Shown here: positions 28,933-37,929 of the stretch, piece by piece
Layout: each line of letters starts with the position of its first letter
How positions within the stretch are numbered: the stretch's first letter is position 1
Assembly: GCF_003151135.1 (NCBI RefSeq)
Contig: NZ_QEQK01000013.1
Location: 28,233 to 92,232 of the forward strand
Reading direction: 5' to 3'
From: Abyssibacter profundi
Lineage (GTDB): Bacteria; Pseudomonadota; Gammaproteobacteria; Nevskiales; OUC007
DNA length: 64,000 nucleotides
Made by a program: the position numbers and the translations under genes
The notes under the pieces: model-generated
Told to the model about the DNA's origin: nothing
What the model saw: the letters and a program-made list of their open reading frames with translations, nothing else
Databases searched by the model: none

Positions 28933-30178
28933 TGGCAGCCGCCAGGGCGCAGAACCAGTTCACATACTGCACATGCCCGCCGGGCATGATGAGGTTGGGC
29001 CGGAGCGGGTCCTCGGGGTCGCAAAGCCCGCTCATGGCTTCGATCGGTACGACATCGGCGTCCGGGTCCAGCGTGTCGGTTTGGACGCCGGGGCGACGTA
29101 CCTCGCCGCCGCTGCTGTCCACGAAGATCACGATATTGCCCGTCTCAAAGCGCTGCCCCAGATCCTGAACCAGGGTCAGAAATCCACGATCGCTGCCACC
29201 CCGTTGCCATTGGCCGCTGTCGTCCGGGGTGGAGGTCAGCGTATCGCCGACGCCGACAATGCGCGGCATCAAGGCCGGGTCGAAGCGCTGCACAGCGAGT
29301 TCGATTAATGATGGGTGATCGGCCGGTGCTTCACGGGCGTTGAAATCCTCACCCAGGGGGTATTGGCCGGTGCGGCTGAAGTAGTAGTGATTCAGCAGCA
29401 CGAGCACCCCGGCTTCCTTGACCGCGCCACGCAGCATGAACTGAAAGTCCGTGGTGCCGGCATGGTGATCGTCGGCCCATTGGATGCGTTCGCCCCCCTT
29501 TGCATCCCGGCCCATGTTCGGCGCGTAGTGGACGAAAAAGCTGTCACCGAGTCCGGATTGATCGGCACGTTCCAGCAAGGCCTGCATGAACTGCTGCACG
29601 GCAACCTGGGCCTGTCGGTAGGTTTCCGCGTCGTCGGTAAACCGATGATGCAAGGGGTTGAGATTCAGCGTCGGCGAAGCCGCGTTGTCCAGCACACAGA
29701 CTTCGGCCAGTGCCAGGGCTTCGGGTTCTTGCAGTCGGAACGGTGGTTGGGTCAGCAAATCGGTGAGAAAACGCAGTGCCCGCTCGGGAAACGCCGCGAG
29801 GAAACGATGCTCGGCGTCCGAAACGCCGGGATGGGTCACCTGACCATAGCGGTCCTGCGACTGCACGCCGCCGGCTGCCAGTCCGGGCAGATAAAGCCCT
29901 TCGAGGCCGGCCTGGTCCGGATCATCCAAGGCCGCATCGACAATCGCGTTTACGCCGCGCCGGCCGATGTGTTCTCCATTGGTCAATACGTAGAACCGGC
30001 CATCGAGGACGTGTGCGGCCTCGACATAGCCGCGTTCCAGTGTTCGCGTCAGCGGGTCGCGGACCAGCCCCATGCAAACGCCATCGAGATCCTGAATGAT
30101 CAGAAAGGCCTCGCTGGCCAACAGGGTTTGCCGGAAGCGCTCAGCGTCTAAGGTGCAGGTCGGAAGCAGATCGTGCAT
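28919..30178 (-). CDS. stpA: Glucosylglycerol-3-phosphate phosphatase, StpA family
   Basis: 419 residues, matching the cyanobacterial salt-tolerance phosphatase (about 420). The N-terminal FLIIQDLDGVCMGLVRDPLTR carries the HAD-type DLDG nucleophile, followed by FYVLTNGEHIGRRGVNAIVDAAL, which is nearly diagnostic for the family. The enzyme removes phosphate from glucosylglycerol phosphate to yield the osmoprotectant glucosylglycerol. The synthase gene is not in this window. ATG 30178 is chosen because conservation starts just after it. It is divergent from katG. It suggests life in salty water. Confidence 0.87.
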   Translation of the reverse strand: MHDLLPTCTLDAERFRQTLLASEAFLIIQDLDGVCMGLVRDPLTRTLERGYVEAAHVLDGRFYVLTNGEHIGRRGVNAIVDAALDDPDQAGLEGLYLPGLAAGGVQSQDRYGQVTHPGVSDAEHRFLAAFPERALRFLTDLLTQPPFRLQEPEALALAEVCVLDNAASPTLNLNPLHHRFTDDAETYRQAQVAVQQFMQALLERADQSGLGDSFFVHYAPNMGRDAKGGERIQWADDHHAGTTDFQFMLRGAVKEAGVLVLLNHYYFSRTGQYPLGEDFNAREAPADHPSLIELAVQRFDPALMPRIVGVGDTLTSTPDDSGQWQRGGSDRGFLTLVQDLGQRFETGNIVIFVDSSGGEVRRPGVQTDTLDPDADVVPIEAMSGLCDPEDPLRPNLIMPGGHVQYVNWFCALAAATNTR

Positions 30179-30365
30179 GGCGAAATGGTAACGCGGCGGG
30201 CGGGCTGTCTTGAACGGGGCTGCGCATGCCATCGGTTCTACCGATGATCCATATCGAAACAACCGGTTGTACATCGTCGCGGCCGATTAATAGTCTCCCA
30301 ACACCAGCCTTTCAACGATGAATATCCAAGGCTGCCCCCTACTCATTCGTTCTGGGAGACGAATC

Positions 30366-32603
30366 ATGATGTCAGTTGCATCAAAAGCTGCTGTTGCGTT
30401 GGGTATGGCCGCCGCCGTGGGTCTGCCCACGCTGGCTCCGTCCAGCGCATCGGCCCAAACGGCGAAGTCCAATCAATTCTGGTGGCCGGACACCATCAGC
30501 CTGACTCCGCTACGCCAGCAGGCCAGCGAGTCCAACCCCTACGGCGAGGACTTCGACTACGCCGCCGCGTTCGCCGAGCTGGATCTGGACGCCGTTAAGG
30601 CCGATCTCGAAGCCGTGATGAAGGATTCGCAGGACTGGTGGCCTGCCGACTACGGTCACTACGGTCCCTTCTTCATCCGTATGGCTTGGCATAGCGCCGG
30701 TACCTATCGCTCGGCCGATGGTCGCGGTGGCGCCGGTGGCGGTCAGCAGCGTTTCGAGCCGCTGAACAGCTGGCCGGACAATGCCAACCTGGATAAGGCA
30801 CGGCGGCTTTTGTGGCCGGTTAAGCAGAAGTACGGCCGCAACATCTCCTGGGCTGACCTGATGGTGCTGGCCGGGACGGTGGCGATGGAATCCATGGGCT
30901 TTAAGACCTTTGGCTTTGCCGGCGGTCGCACCGACGACTGGGAAGCCGATCTGGTGTACTGGGGGCCCGAGCGCAAGATGCTCGCCTCGGACCGTTTCCA
31001 TGGTGACGGCAAGATCCAGGACCCGCTTGCTGCATCGCAGATGGGCCTGATCTACGTGAACCCCGAGGGACCGGGTGGCAAGCCTGATCCGGTCGCCGCC
31101 GCCAAGGTGATTCGGGAAGCCTTCGGCCGCATGGCCATGAACGACGAGGAAACGGTGGCGCTCATCGCTGGAGGTCACACCTTCGGCAAGGCGCATGGTG
31201 CCGCCAAGTCCTCGGACTGTGTCGGCCCGGAGCCGGCCGCCGAGTCGGTGGACAAGCAGGGATTCGGCTGGGAGAACCGCTGTGGTTCCGGCAAGGGTGC
31301 GGACACCTACACCAGTGGCCTGGAAGGTGCCTGGACCGCCAGTCCGGCCCAGTGGACGACCCAGTACCTGGACAATCTGTTCAACTTCGAATGGGAGCAG
31401 ACCACCAGCCCGACGGGCCACATCCAGTGGGTACCGAAGAATGCCGATCAGCTGAAGTTTGTCCCGGACGCACATGATCCGACCAAGCGCCACGCGCCGA
31501 TCATGTTCACGACAGATTTGTCGCTGAAGTTCGATCCGGTTTACCGCGAGATTTCGCAGCGGTTCCGCAAGAACCCAGAGGCATTCGAGCTGGCCTTTGC
31601 CAAGGCCTGGTTCAAGCTGACCCACCGCGACATGGGTCCGCGCGCCCGCTACATCGGTGACAGCGTGCCGGACGAGGTGTTGCTGTGGCAGGACCCGGTC
31701 CCCGCGGTGGACACTCCGCTGATCGAAGCCAAGGACATCGCCAAGCTGAAGAAGGCGATTCTCGATTCCGGGCTGACCGTGGGCGAATTGGTGCGCACGG
31801 CCTGGGCCTCGGCGGCGAGCTACCGTGGCTCAGACATGCGCGGTGGTGCTAATGGCGCCCGTGTTCGCCTGGCGCCGCAGAAAGACTGGGCCGTGAACAA
31901 CCCGGCTGAGCTGCAGAAGGTGCTGACGACCCTGGGCGAGATTCGTGACGACTTCAACGGCGGTTTCTTCCAGAAGAAGCAGGTGTCGATGGCCGACATG
32001 ATCGTGCTGGGTGGTGCAGCGGCCATTGAGCAGGCCGCCAAGGCCGCGGGTCACGATGTGACGGTGCCGTTCATCCCGGGACGGGCCGATGCCACCCAGG
32101 CACAAACCGATGTCGAGTCCTTCGCGGTGCTGGAGCCCAAGGCCGATGGGTTCCGCAACTACTACTCGGACGAGGCCTACCTGTCACCGGCACTCATGCT
32201 GGTTGATCGCGCGGCGTTGCTGGAACTGACCGTGCCAGAAATGACGGTGCTGGTCGGCGGAATGCGGGCATTGGGTGCCAACAGCCAGGGCGTGCAGCAT
32301 GGTGTGTTCACCGATCGCGTCGGTCAGCTCAGCAATGACTACTTCGTGAATTTGCTCGATATGTCCACACGCTGGCAGCCTGCCAGCGACACGGATGGCC
32401 TCTATGAGGGCGTGGACCGCGCCACCGGACAGGTGAAATGGACCGCGACCCCGGTGGACTTGGTGTTTGGCTCGCATGCCGAGTTGCGGGCAGTGGCCGA
32501 GGTCTACGCGGCGAATGATGGCGAACGCCAGTTCGTCGAGGATTTCGTCAATGCCTGGGTCAAGGTGATGCAGCTGGATCGCTTTGATCTGCGGCGCAGC
32601 TAA
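30366..32603 (+). CDS. katG: Catalase-peroxidase KatG, predicted exported
   Basis: 745 residues. Two-domain catalase-peroxidase that decomposes hydrogen peroxide. The N-terminal half has [21 protein letters not shown] (distal heme pocket Trp and His), [12 protein letters not shown] (adduct Tyr) and [23 protein letters not shown] (adduct Met and proximal His). The second half (from about 430) is the inactive duplicate. Unlike usual cytoplasmic KatG, it begins with a typical Sec signal peptide ([20 protein letters not shown]...SASAQ), so it is probably periplasmic, as in KatP. ATG 30366 follows GGGAGACG. It ends with a long hairpin. Confidence 0.96.
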   Translation: MMSVASKAAVALGMAAAVGLPTLAPSSASAQTAKSNQFWWPDTISLTPLRQQASESNPYGEDFDYAAAFAELDLDAVKADLEAVMKDSQDWWPADYGHYGPFFIRMAWHSAGTYRSADGRGGAGGGQQRFEPLNSWPDNANLDKARRLLWPVKQKYGRNISWADLMVLAGTVAMESMGFKTFGFAGGRTDDWEADLVYWGPERKMLASDRFHGDGKIQDPLAASQMGLIYVNPEGPGGKPDPVAAAKVIREAFGRMAMNDEETVALIAGGHTFGKAHGAAKSSDCVGPEPAAESVDKQGFGWENRCGSGKGADTYTSGLEGAWTASPAQWTTQYLDNLFNFEWEQTTSPTGHIQWVPKNADQLKFVPDAHDPTKRHAPIMFTTDLSLKFDPVYREISQRFRKNPEAFELAFAKAWFKLTHRDMGPRARYIGDSVPDEVLLWQDPVPAVDTPLIEAKDIAKLKKAILDSGLTVGELVRTAWASAASYRGSDMRGGANGARVRLAPQKDWAVNNPAELQKVLTTLGEIRDDFNGGFFQKKQVSMADMIVLGGAAAIEQAAKAAGHDVTVPFIPGRADATQAQTDVESFAVLEPKADGFRNYYSDEAYLSPALMLVDRAALLELTVPEMTVLVGGMRALGANSQGVQHGVFTDRVGQLSNDYFVNLLDMSTRWQPASDTDGLYEGVDRATGQVKWTATPVDLVFGSHAELRAVAEVYAANDGERQFVEDFVNAWVKVMQLDRFDLRRS

Positions 32604-32636
32604 CTCATCCAACCTGCTGTAAGCAGCGGATTGGTC

Positions 32637-32669
32637 GGGCGGGGTGCCACGCAAGGTGGCACCCCGCCC
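32637..32669. terminator. Long perfect hairpin between convergent katG and DUF2855 gene
   Basis: A 14-bp perfect stem (32637-32650 with 32656-32669, GGGCGGGGTGCCAC arm) with a 5-base loop, 34 bases after katG and 15 bases before the end of the opposing gene. There is no strong T-run, but its symmetry and place between two 3' ends suit a bidirectional terminator. Confidence 0.7.
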
Positions 32670-32683
32670 AGTCGTTTCTGGCT

Positions 32684-33796
32684 TTACGCTGGTTGGGGTC
32701 GGACGATGTGACCCTGCTGTGGATCGATCCGGCCGTTAACCAGGGCCGCCACCAGCGACTGCGCGGCTGGCAATCCGCTGTGCTCCGTCAGCGTCAGACG
32801 TGAGTGTTGCGGGTCGCGCACGAAGTCGTAAAACGCCAGTTGCGCCTGATTGAACCGCCGCGTCACCTCGGCAGCCCCCCAGTCGGCGTTGCGTTTGCGA
32901 ATCTGATACGGGGCGAAGTACAGCTCGGGTTTGGGGCCTGGTAACGCGGCCGCCTGTTCCGGGGTCAAGAAGTCCTGGGACTGTGCGGAGCCGGCAAAGC
33001 AGCTATAGGTCAGGTGTTGGTCGAAATGCTGGTGCACCTGCTGGCGTAGCGCCTGCCGACCGGAAAAATCGACGTAAACCGTCGGCCGGGTGGCGTCCAG
33101 GTCGGATAAGCCGCCGTAATCCACTGATGTGTCATAACAGCCCAGGGCCTGGACAAAGGCCTGATGGCCGGCCGATGTCATCCCCGTTTGCCCCGGCGAG
33201 GCGTGGCGCAGGCAGAAGGCCGTGCCAAACGCGGTTTTGCTGGAGGCGCTGGAGTACAGCAGCTGCTCGGCGCCGAAAAACGCGTTGTCTTCGAGAAAGT
33301 CCGCCAGCATGAACGAGGTGATGAACAGCGGCCGGAGCAGGCACTGCAAATCCTCGGTCTCCGGTCGATACGCCGCATCGGTGGTGCAGCGCTGGTACTG
33401 GTTATACGCCGAAGTGAGTGATTGGCGGTGCTTGCGACCATCGTAGAAACCCCGCTCGGTGACACGGACGGGCTGCACGATGTCATGCGTGGCGATGGGC
33501 CAGTAGCCATAGTAGCGCTCGCCCTCCTCCACGCCGGGAACCGTCGAGCTCTCCACGGTGGCAAAGCCCCAGGCGGGCATATGCCCCCAGTCCGGGTCAT
33601 CGGTCGGGAAAAAATCCCAGTAGCGCAGATGCGGCACGTCGCCAAAGGCCGCATAGGTAATATTGTTGCTGGTGACGGCGAGGCGATCGATGCGCAGCAG
33701 CACCTCCCCGGTCGACAAGGTGGGGCGCGAGCGCGAAGCGATGCGGGTCTGCGCCAGTTGGTCGCGTCGGGTCTGCAACTGCGTGATGGTGGTCAT
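32684..33796 (-). CDS. DUF2855 family protein
   Basis: 370 residues. Recognised as DUF2855 by EVLLRIDRLAVTSNNITYAAFGD near the N-terminus, WDFFPTDDPDWGHMPAWGFATV and the Rossmann-less mid-section SASSKTAFGTAFCLRH. The overall pattern recalls distant medium-chain dehydrogenase/reductase (quinone-oxidoreductase-like) proteins, but the NAD motif is not evident and the function is unknown. It is divergent from a TetR regulator with 85 bases between, which suggests that regulator controls it. Confidence 0.8.
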   Translation of the reverse strand: MTTITQLQTRRDQLAQTRIASRSRPTLSTGEVLLRIDRLAVTSNNITYAAFGDVPHLRYWDFFPTDDPDWGHMPAWGFATVESSTVPGVEEGERYYGYWPIATHDIVQPVRVTERGFYDGRKHRQSLTSAYNQYQRCTTDAAYRPETEDLQCLLRPLFITSFMLADFLEDNAFFGAEQLLYSSASSKTAFGTAFCLRHASPGQTGMTSAGHQAFVQALGCYDTSVDYGGLSDLDATRPTVYVDFSGRQALRQQVHQHFDQHLTYSCFAGSAQSQDFLTPEQAAALPGPKPELYFAPYQIRKRNADWGAAEVTRRFNQAQLAFYDFVRDPQHSRLTLTEHSGLPAAQSLVAALVNGRIDPQQGHIVRPQPA

Positions 33797-33881
33797 TCGC
33801 CGGCCTCGGGGTTGTGGGCCAAGGGCCCATCTGCAATGGTCGATCTACTGTAAGCAACGGCGGTAGCCAGCGGGTTCGGAT

Positions 33882-34601
33882 ATGCGACAAGACGCCAGGA
33901 CGCCGGCCCGCCCCCGGTCACGCCGCCCCCAGATCAGCCTGTTGCCACGGGCCGACAGCAAGCCACGCAAACGGCCGAAGCAGGCCCGGGCGCAGGTGAC
34001 CGTGGAGGCTTTGTTCGAGGCCTTTGTTCGGATATGGCAACGCGACGGCTGGGACAAGCTGACGACGCGGGCCGTGGCCCTGGAAGCCGGCGTGGCCGTC
34101 GGCACCTTGTACGAGTACTTTCCCAACAAGCTGGCGCTGTACTCCGGCTATGTGCGCTACTGCATCGAGTCACTGATGGCGGCTGTTCAGGCGGCCGCAG
34201 TGGACCCAGAGGGGTTGAGCTGGCAGGCGCGGATACATCGCATGCTGCAGATTCTCTGCGGCCTGGAGAAACTGCCTCGCGTCTGGCTCAACGCCGACAT
34301 GTATCTGCTTGAACCCCTTGTGGCCGAGCCCAAGCACCAGCGCCGTGCTCATGAGGAACTGCTGGGGCTTTGGCGTCGGGTGCTGGCGGCCTGCGAGGAT
34401 CTGCCGCACCCGCCGTCGCCGCAGGCCATCGAGACCCTGCACCTGAGTGTTTGGGGAGGCCGTCGCTACGCGATTGTTGTGGGTCTGTCGCCGGAAGAGA
34501 CCCGGCGTTGGGCGCAGGGCCTGGAGCAGCAGTGCTTCGCCTATCTGGAGTCGCCACAGTCGGCCGAGCCCGCGCAAGCTTCCCGGCGCATGCGGCTTTA
34601 G
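33882..34601 (+). CDS. TetR family transcriptional regulator
   Basis: 239 residues. A basic N-terminal tail of about 35 residues precedes the TetR helix-turn-helix: VTVEALFEAFVRIWQRDGWDKLTTRAVALEAGVAVGTLYEYFPNKLALY (about 40-88), with the classic GTLYEYFPNK recognition region. The remaining residues are the helical ligand and dimer domain. It probably represses itself and the divergent DUF2855 gene. Its stop overlaps the stop of the opposing transporter gene by 4 bases. Confidence 0.9.
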   Translation: MRQDARTPARPRSRRPQISLLPRADSKPRKRPKQARAQVTVEALFEAFVRIWQRDGWDKLTTRAVALEAGVAVGTLYEYFPNKLALYSGYVRYCIESLMAAVQAAAVDPEGLSWQARIHRMLQILCGLEKLPRVWLNADMYLLEPLVAEPKHQRRAHEELLGLWRRVLAACEDLPHPPSPQAIETLHLSVWGGRRYAIVVGLSPEETRRWAQGLEQQCFAYLESPQSAEPAQASRRMRL

Positions 34602-35923
34602 CCGGTGCCCGCGGCTTGCAGGCGCGCCTGCAGCTGCGCGTGTCGGTCGCGGCTCAGCGGGAAATTCCAAACCACCGGAATGACGCAAAGCTTGATCGCC
34701 ACGGGCAGCACCGCGTACAGCGACGCCAGCGTCCAAAGCGCCGTGGCGTCATTGTTGATTTTGGCGTCGAAACCCGCGAGATCCAGCACCGGGAAGGCGA
34801 TGCCCACGCCCAGGGCAATGGCCAGCTTAGTGGCCAGACCCCACAGGCCAAAGTAAAGCCCGGCGCGCCCGCCGCCGCCGGCGGCCGTGTCCTCGTCGAT
34901 GACATCGGCCTGCATCGAGGCTGGAATGGCCTGATCCACCCCCAGACACGCCCCACCCAGCACGCAGATCACCAGGTAGCCGGCCAGGTCGCCCGGCCCC
35001 AGCAAGGGGGCGAATGCGAACACGACCGACACCCAGCCCATGGATGCACACCACAGCCGATGTTTGCTCCAGTGGCGTCCCACCCGCAGCCAGATGGGCA
35101 GGCCGACCACGGCCGACAGGAAATACACCACCAAAGCCATGCCCATTTCGGCCTGGCTGGCTTCGAGTCGATGTTCGACAAAGAACACGAACAGCACGGC
35201 CGGTAAGGCATTGGCAAAGCCGTTGAGCAGATAGGCGAACAGCAAGCGGCGAAACGGGCGGTTGTTCCGCATCAATGCAAGACCGCCGCGCAGGTCCAGG
35301 CCGGCGTGGCCGTGGCGAGTGGGCTCGTCCACGCCCAGCAATAACACCAGCAAACAAATCGGCAAGCTGGCGAGCAGAAACACATAAAGGGCTACCAGAC
35401 CGTCGCCGGTGTCGCCTCCTTGCTGCATCCACACATTGGGCAGGATGATCGCCACCAGTGTGCCGACCACCGCGAAGATCTCGCGGGCGGCGGTGACCCG
35501 CGAACGCTCGTCGTAGTCGGTGGACAGCTCGGCGCCCCAGGTCTGGTAGGGCAGCATGATCATGCTCCAGCCCAGGTAGGCGACCAGCGACCAGCCCAGC
35601 AGATAAACCCAGGTGGCCGTGTCCGGCGGCGTGAACAGATACCACCCACCCACGAGCAGCACCGGCGTGCCGAGCACGATCCACGGTCGGCGGCGGCCGA
35701 AACGGGAACGGGTACGGTCGGAGGCCCAGCCCACGCCGAGGTCGGTGACCAGATCCCAAAGGCGGGCGCCAAACAGAAGCGCCCCCACCAGGCCGGTGGT
35801 CAGTGCGGGCAGCTGTGCGTAGTACGGCGGCAGGAAAATCGCCAGCGGCAGCAGCAGGGCCGTGAGCGGCATCCCCAAGGCGCCGTAGGCGGCCAGCTGC
35901 CGCCGGCGTAGCATGGGGTTCAT
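34598..35923 (-). CDS. GPH-family (glycoside-pentoside-hexuronide:cation symporter-like) MFS transporter
   Basis: 441 residues with about 12 hydrophobic segments. The first cytoplasmic loop region has GARLWDLVTDLGVGWASDRTRSRFGRRRPWIVLGTP, with the DRTRSRxGRRRP motif that marks the GPH (MelB-type) group. Family members carry sugars with sodium or protons; members in lipid-modification clusters, as here, have no proven substrate. It lies 15 bases after the cyclopropane synthase-like gene in the same direction and is probably in the same operon. Confidence 0.87.
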   Translation of the reverse strand: MNPMLRRRQLAAYGALGMPLTALLLPLAIFLPPYYAQLPALTTGLVGALLFGARLWDLVTDLGVGWASDRTRSRFGRRRPWIVLGTPVLLVGGWYLFTPPDTATWVYLLGWSLVAYLGWSMIMLPYQTWGAELSTDYDERSRVTAAREIFAVVGTLVAIILPNVWMQQGGDTGDGLVALYVFLLASLPICLLVLLLGVDEPTRHGHAGLDLRGGLALMRNNRPFRRLLFAYLLNGFANALPAVLFVFFVEHRLEASQAEMGMALVVYFLSAVVGLPIWLRVGRHWSKHRLWCASMGWVSVVFAFAPLLGPGDLAGYLVICVLGGACLGVDQAIPASMQADVIDEDTAAGGGGRAGLYFGLWGLATKLAIALGVGIAFPVLDLAGFDAKINNDATALWTLASLYAVLPVAIKLCVIPVVWNFPLSRDRHAQLQARLQAAGTG

Positions 35924-35938
35924 GCCGGTGATGGGGGC

Positions 35939-37171
35939 CTAGTCCGCGTGACGCAGCGCGATGTGCATGACATCGATACGGCCATCATCGAATCCGCATT
36001 CGCAGTACGCCAGGTAGTAGCGCCACATGCGCAGGAAGCGTTCGTCGAACTGGCTGACGATGGCATCGCGATGTTCCAACACCTTGTCATGCCAGCGGCG
36101 CAGCGTCTCCGCGTAATGGGGGCCGAAGAAGTCCGGGCGGTCGGCCTGTAGCCCGACATCGGCCGCGGCCTGTGTAAACGCCTCCGGGCTGGCGAGCATG
36201 CCGCCCGGGAAAATGTACTTCTGGATGAAGTCCATGCGCTGGCGGTAGTCATCAAAGTGGGCGTGATCGATGGTGATGCCCTGGAGCACGGCGACACCGT
36301 CCTGGCGCAGGACGTTCCGAATGGTTCGGAAGTACGTGGGCCAGAATGCCTCGCCCACGGCCTCGTACATTTCGATGGAGACGACGCGGTCGAATTGCTC
36401 ACGCAGGTCACGGTAGTCCTGCAACCGGAATTCCACACGGTCGGCGACTCCGGCTGCTTCGGCGCGGCGCCGGGCCTCGGCCAGTTGCTCATCGGAGAGC
36501 GTGATGCTGGTGATGCGACAGCCTGTGGTCTGGGCGGCGTGGATCGCAAACCCACCCCAGCCGGAGCCGATCTCCAGCAAGTGATGCTCGGGCCGCAGGT
36601 CCAGTCGATCGAGAATGGCCTGGTACTTTCGATGCTGGGCCGCGGCCAGATCCTCGGACATCGGCTCGAACACGGCCGCCGAGTAGGTCATCGTCTCGTC
36701 CAGCCACAGCTCGTAGAACGTATTGCCCAGATCGTAGTGCGCCTGGATGTTACGACGGCTGCCGGTCTTGGTATTGGCACGCATGGCGTGGAGCGCACGC
36801 CCCATCCAGTGCACCAGCGGGTTGCGGTCATAAGGCCCGCGATAGTGTTCCTGGTTGAGCATCAGCACGTGCAGCGTCTCGGCCAGGTTGGGGGAATCCC
36901 AGTCGCCATCCATGTAGGACTCGGCAAACCCGGTCGCCGCGCCCAGCAGCACCTTGCGTAGCACCGCGCCGTTGCGCAGTTGCAAATGCCCATGTGGGCC
37001 GGACTCCTGTCCACGGAACCGATGCAGGGACCCGTTCGGCAGGGTCACATCCAGCCGGCCGATTTTCAGGCCGCGCAGCATCCACAGCATGGCGGAGATC
37101 GCCACACCCGGTGAATGGCCCGTGCCAGGGTGCACCGCCTGCATGTTCAACGTCTGTTGTTCCTGATTCAT
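35939..37171 (-). CDS. Cyclopropane-fatty-acyl-phospholipid synthase family methyltransferase
   Basis: 410 residues from ATG 37171 (after GGAGAGGAGAG). The N-terminal domain (LDVTLPNGSLHRFRG...FAESYMDGDWDSPNLAETL) is followed by the SAM-dependent methyltransferase core: SRRNIQAHYDLGNTFYELWLDETMTYSAA, LLEIGSGWGGFAIHAA (SAM site), VSIEMYEAVGEAFWP and FIQKYIFPGGMLAS. These enzymes add a methylene or methyl group to unsaturated fatty acids in membrane lipids. It overlaps the DUF1365 stop by 4 bases. The pairing with FAD-oxidase and DUF1365 genes distinguishes it from stand-alone cfa. Confidence 0.9.
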   Translation of the reverse strand: MNQEQQTLNMQAVHPGTGHSPGVAISAMLWMLRGLKIGRLDVTLPNGSLHRFRGQESGPHGHLQLRNGAVLRKVLLGAATGFAESYMDGDWDSPNLAETLHVLMLNQEHYRGPYDRNPLVHWMGRALHAMRANTKTGSRRNIQAHYDLGNTFYELWLDETMTYSAAVFEPMSEDLAAAQHRKYQAILDRLDLRPEHHLLEIGSGWGGFAIHAAQTTGCRITSITLSDEQLAEARRRAEAAGVADRVEFRLQDYRDLREQFDRVVSIEMYEAVGEAFWPTYFRTIRNVLRQDGVAVLQGITIDHAHFDDYRQRMDFIQKYIFPGGMLASPEAFTQAAADVGLQADRPDFFGPHYAETLRRWHDKVLEHRDAIVSQFDERFLRMWRYYLAYCECGFDDGRIDVMHIALRHAD

Positions 37172-37929
37172 CCCGTACTCTCCTCTCCAGGCGGCGCGGG
37201 CCGGGGTCGGTACCCGGCGCCTCGCAGCCACAATTTCAGCGCCTGCCAATGAATGCGGATTACCACGTTCAGGGTTTGCAGGGGCATGCCTACCAACCAG
37301 CGAACAATGGCCGCACTACTGAGCGGCCGGCGTGTTCCCGCCATGGTCGCGGTCAGAATGGCCTGCTCGTTGTCCCATTCGTTGATCAGCACCCGGATGG
37401 ATGCATCCGGGCGCTCGAAGCGAAAGCGGTACTCACCGCTCACATCGAGAAACGGCGAGACGTGAAAGCGTTTGGGTCGAACGAATTCGTGGTCCAGATC
37501 CATGGCCTGCCCCCCGGCGTGCAACACATAGCTGTGTGTCTCCCCGAATGTGTTGTTCACCTCGGCCACGATGGCCCGAAGCGCACCGCCTTGATCATGG
37601 CAGTAATAAAGACTGATGGGGTTGAACACGTAGCCGAGAATCCTCGGCATGCAAAGCAACTGAATGGGGCCTCCGTCCAGCTTGATGCCGTGCCGAGCCA
37701 CGGTGGCTTCGACCCAGGGGCGCAGCGGACCCTCCTGCCGCCTGCCATGGTCCCGATCGTAAACGGCCAGGAGATTCCAGCGGTTGTGACTGAATAGCCG
37801 ATGCCTGCGACTCACCGAGTCCAGCTGGTCAATATCCACCAGCAGGTAGAACAGCCGGTAGACGAAGCGGTAGAACGGCGGCACGTGGCGTTTGTGCATC
37901 ACGCGCATGCTGTACAGGGCGGCGTTCAT
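37168..37929 (-). CDS. DUF1365 family protein
   Basis: 253 residues starting MNAALYSMRVMHKRHVPPFYRFVYRLFYLLVDID, with family motifs RILGYVFNPISLYYCHDQGG, EVNNTFGETHSYVL and KRFHVSPFLDVSGEYRFRF. DUF1365 proteins occur almost always between an FAD-dependent oxidoreductase and a cyclopropane-synthase-like gene, as here. Biochemical function is unproven; a part in fatty-acid or lipid modification is inferred. Both ends overlap neighbours by 4 bases, so translation is coupled. Confidence 0.92.
   Translation of the reverse strand: MNAALYSMRVMHKRHVPPFYRFVYRLFYLLVDIDQLDSVSRRHRLFSHNRWNLLAVYDRDHGRRQEGPLRPWVEATVARHGIKLDGGPIQLLCMPRILGYVFNPISLYYCHDQGGALRAIVAEVNNTFGETHSYVLHAGGQAMDLDHEFVRPKRFHVSPFLDVSGEYRFRFERPDASIRVLINEWDNEQAILTATMAGTRRPLSSAAIVRWLVGMPLQTLNVVIRIHWQALKLWLRGAGYRPRPAPPGEESTG

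Noticed and set aside
29315..30151. 278-residue reading frame antisense to the StpA-like gene
   Set aside because: It mirrors the codon pattern of the real gene and has no own motif or ribosome-binding site.
30510..31625. 371-residue reading frame antisense to katG
   Set aside because: No recognisable feature, and katG on the other strand is intact with all catalytic motifs.
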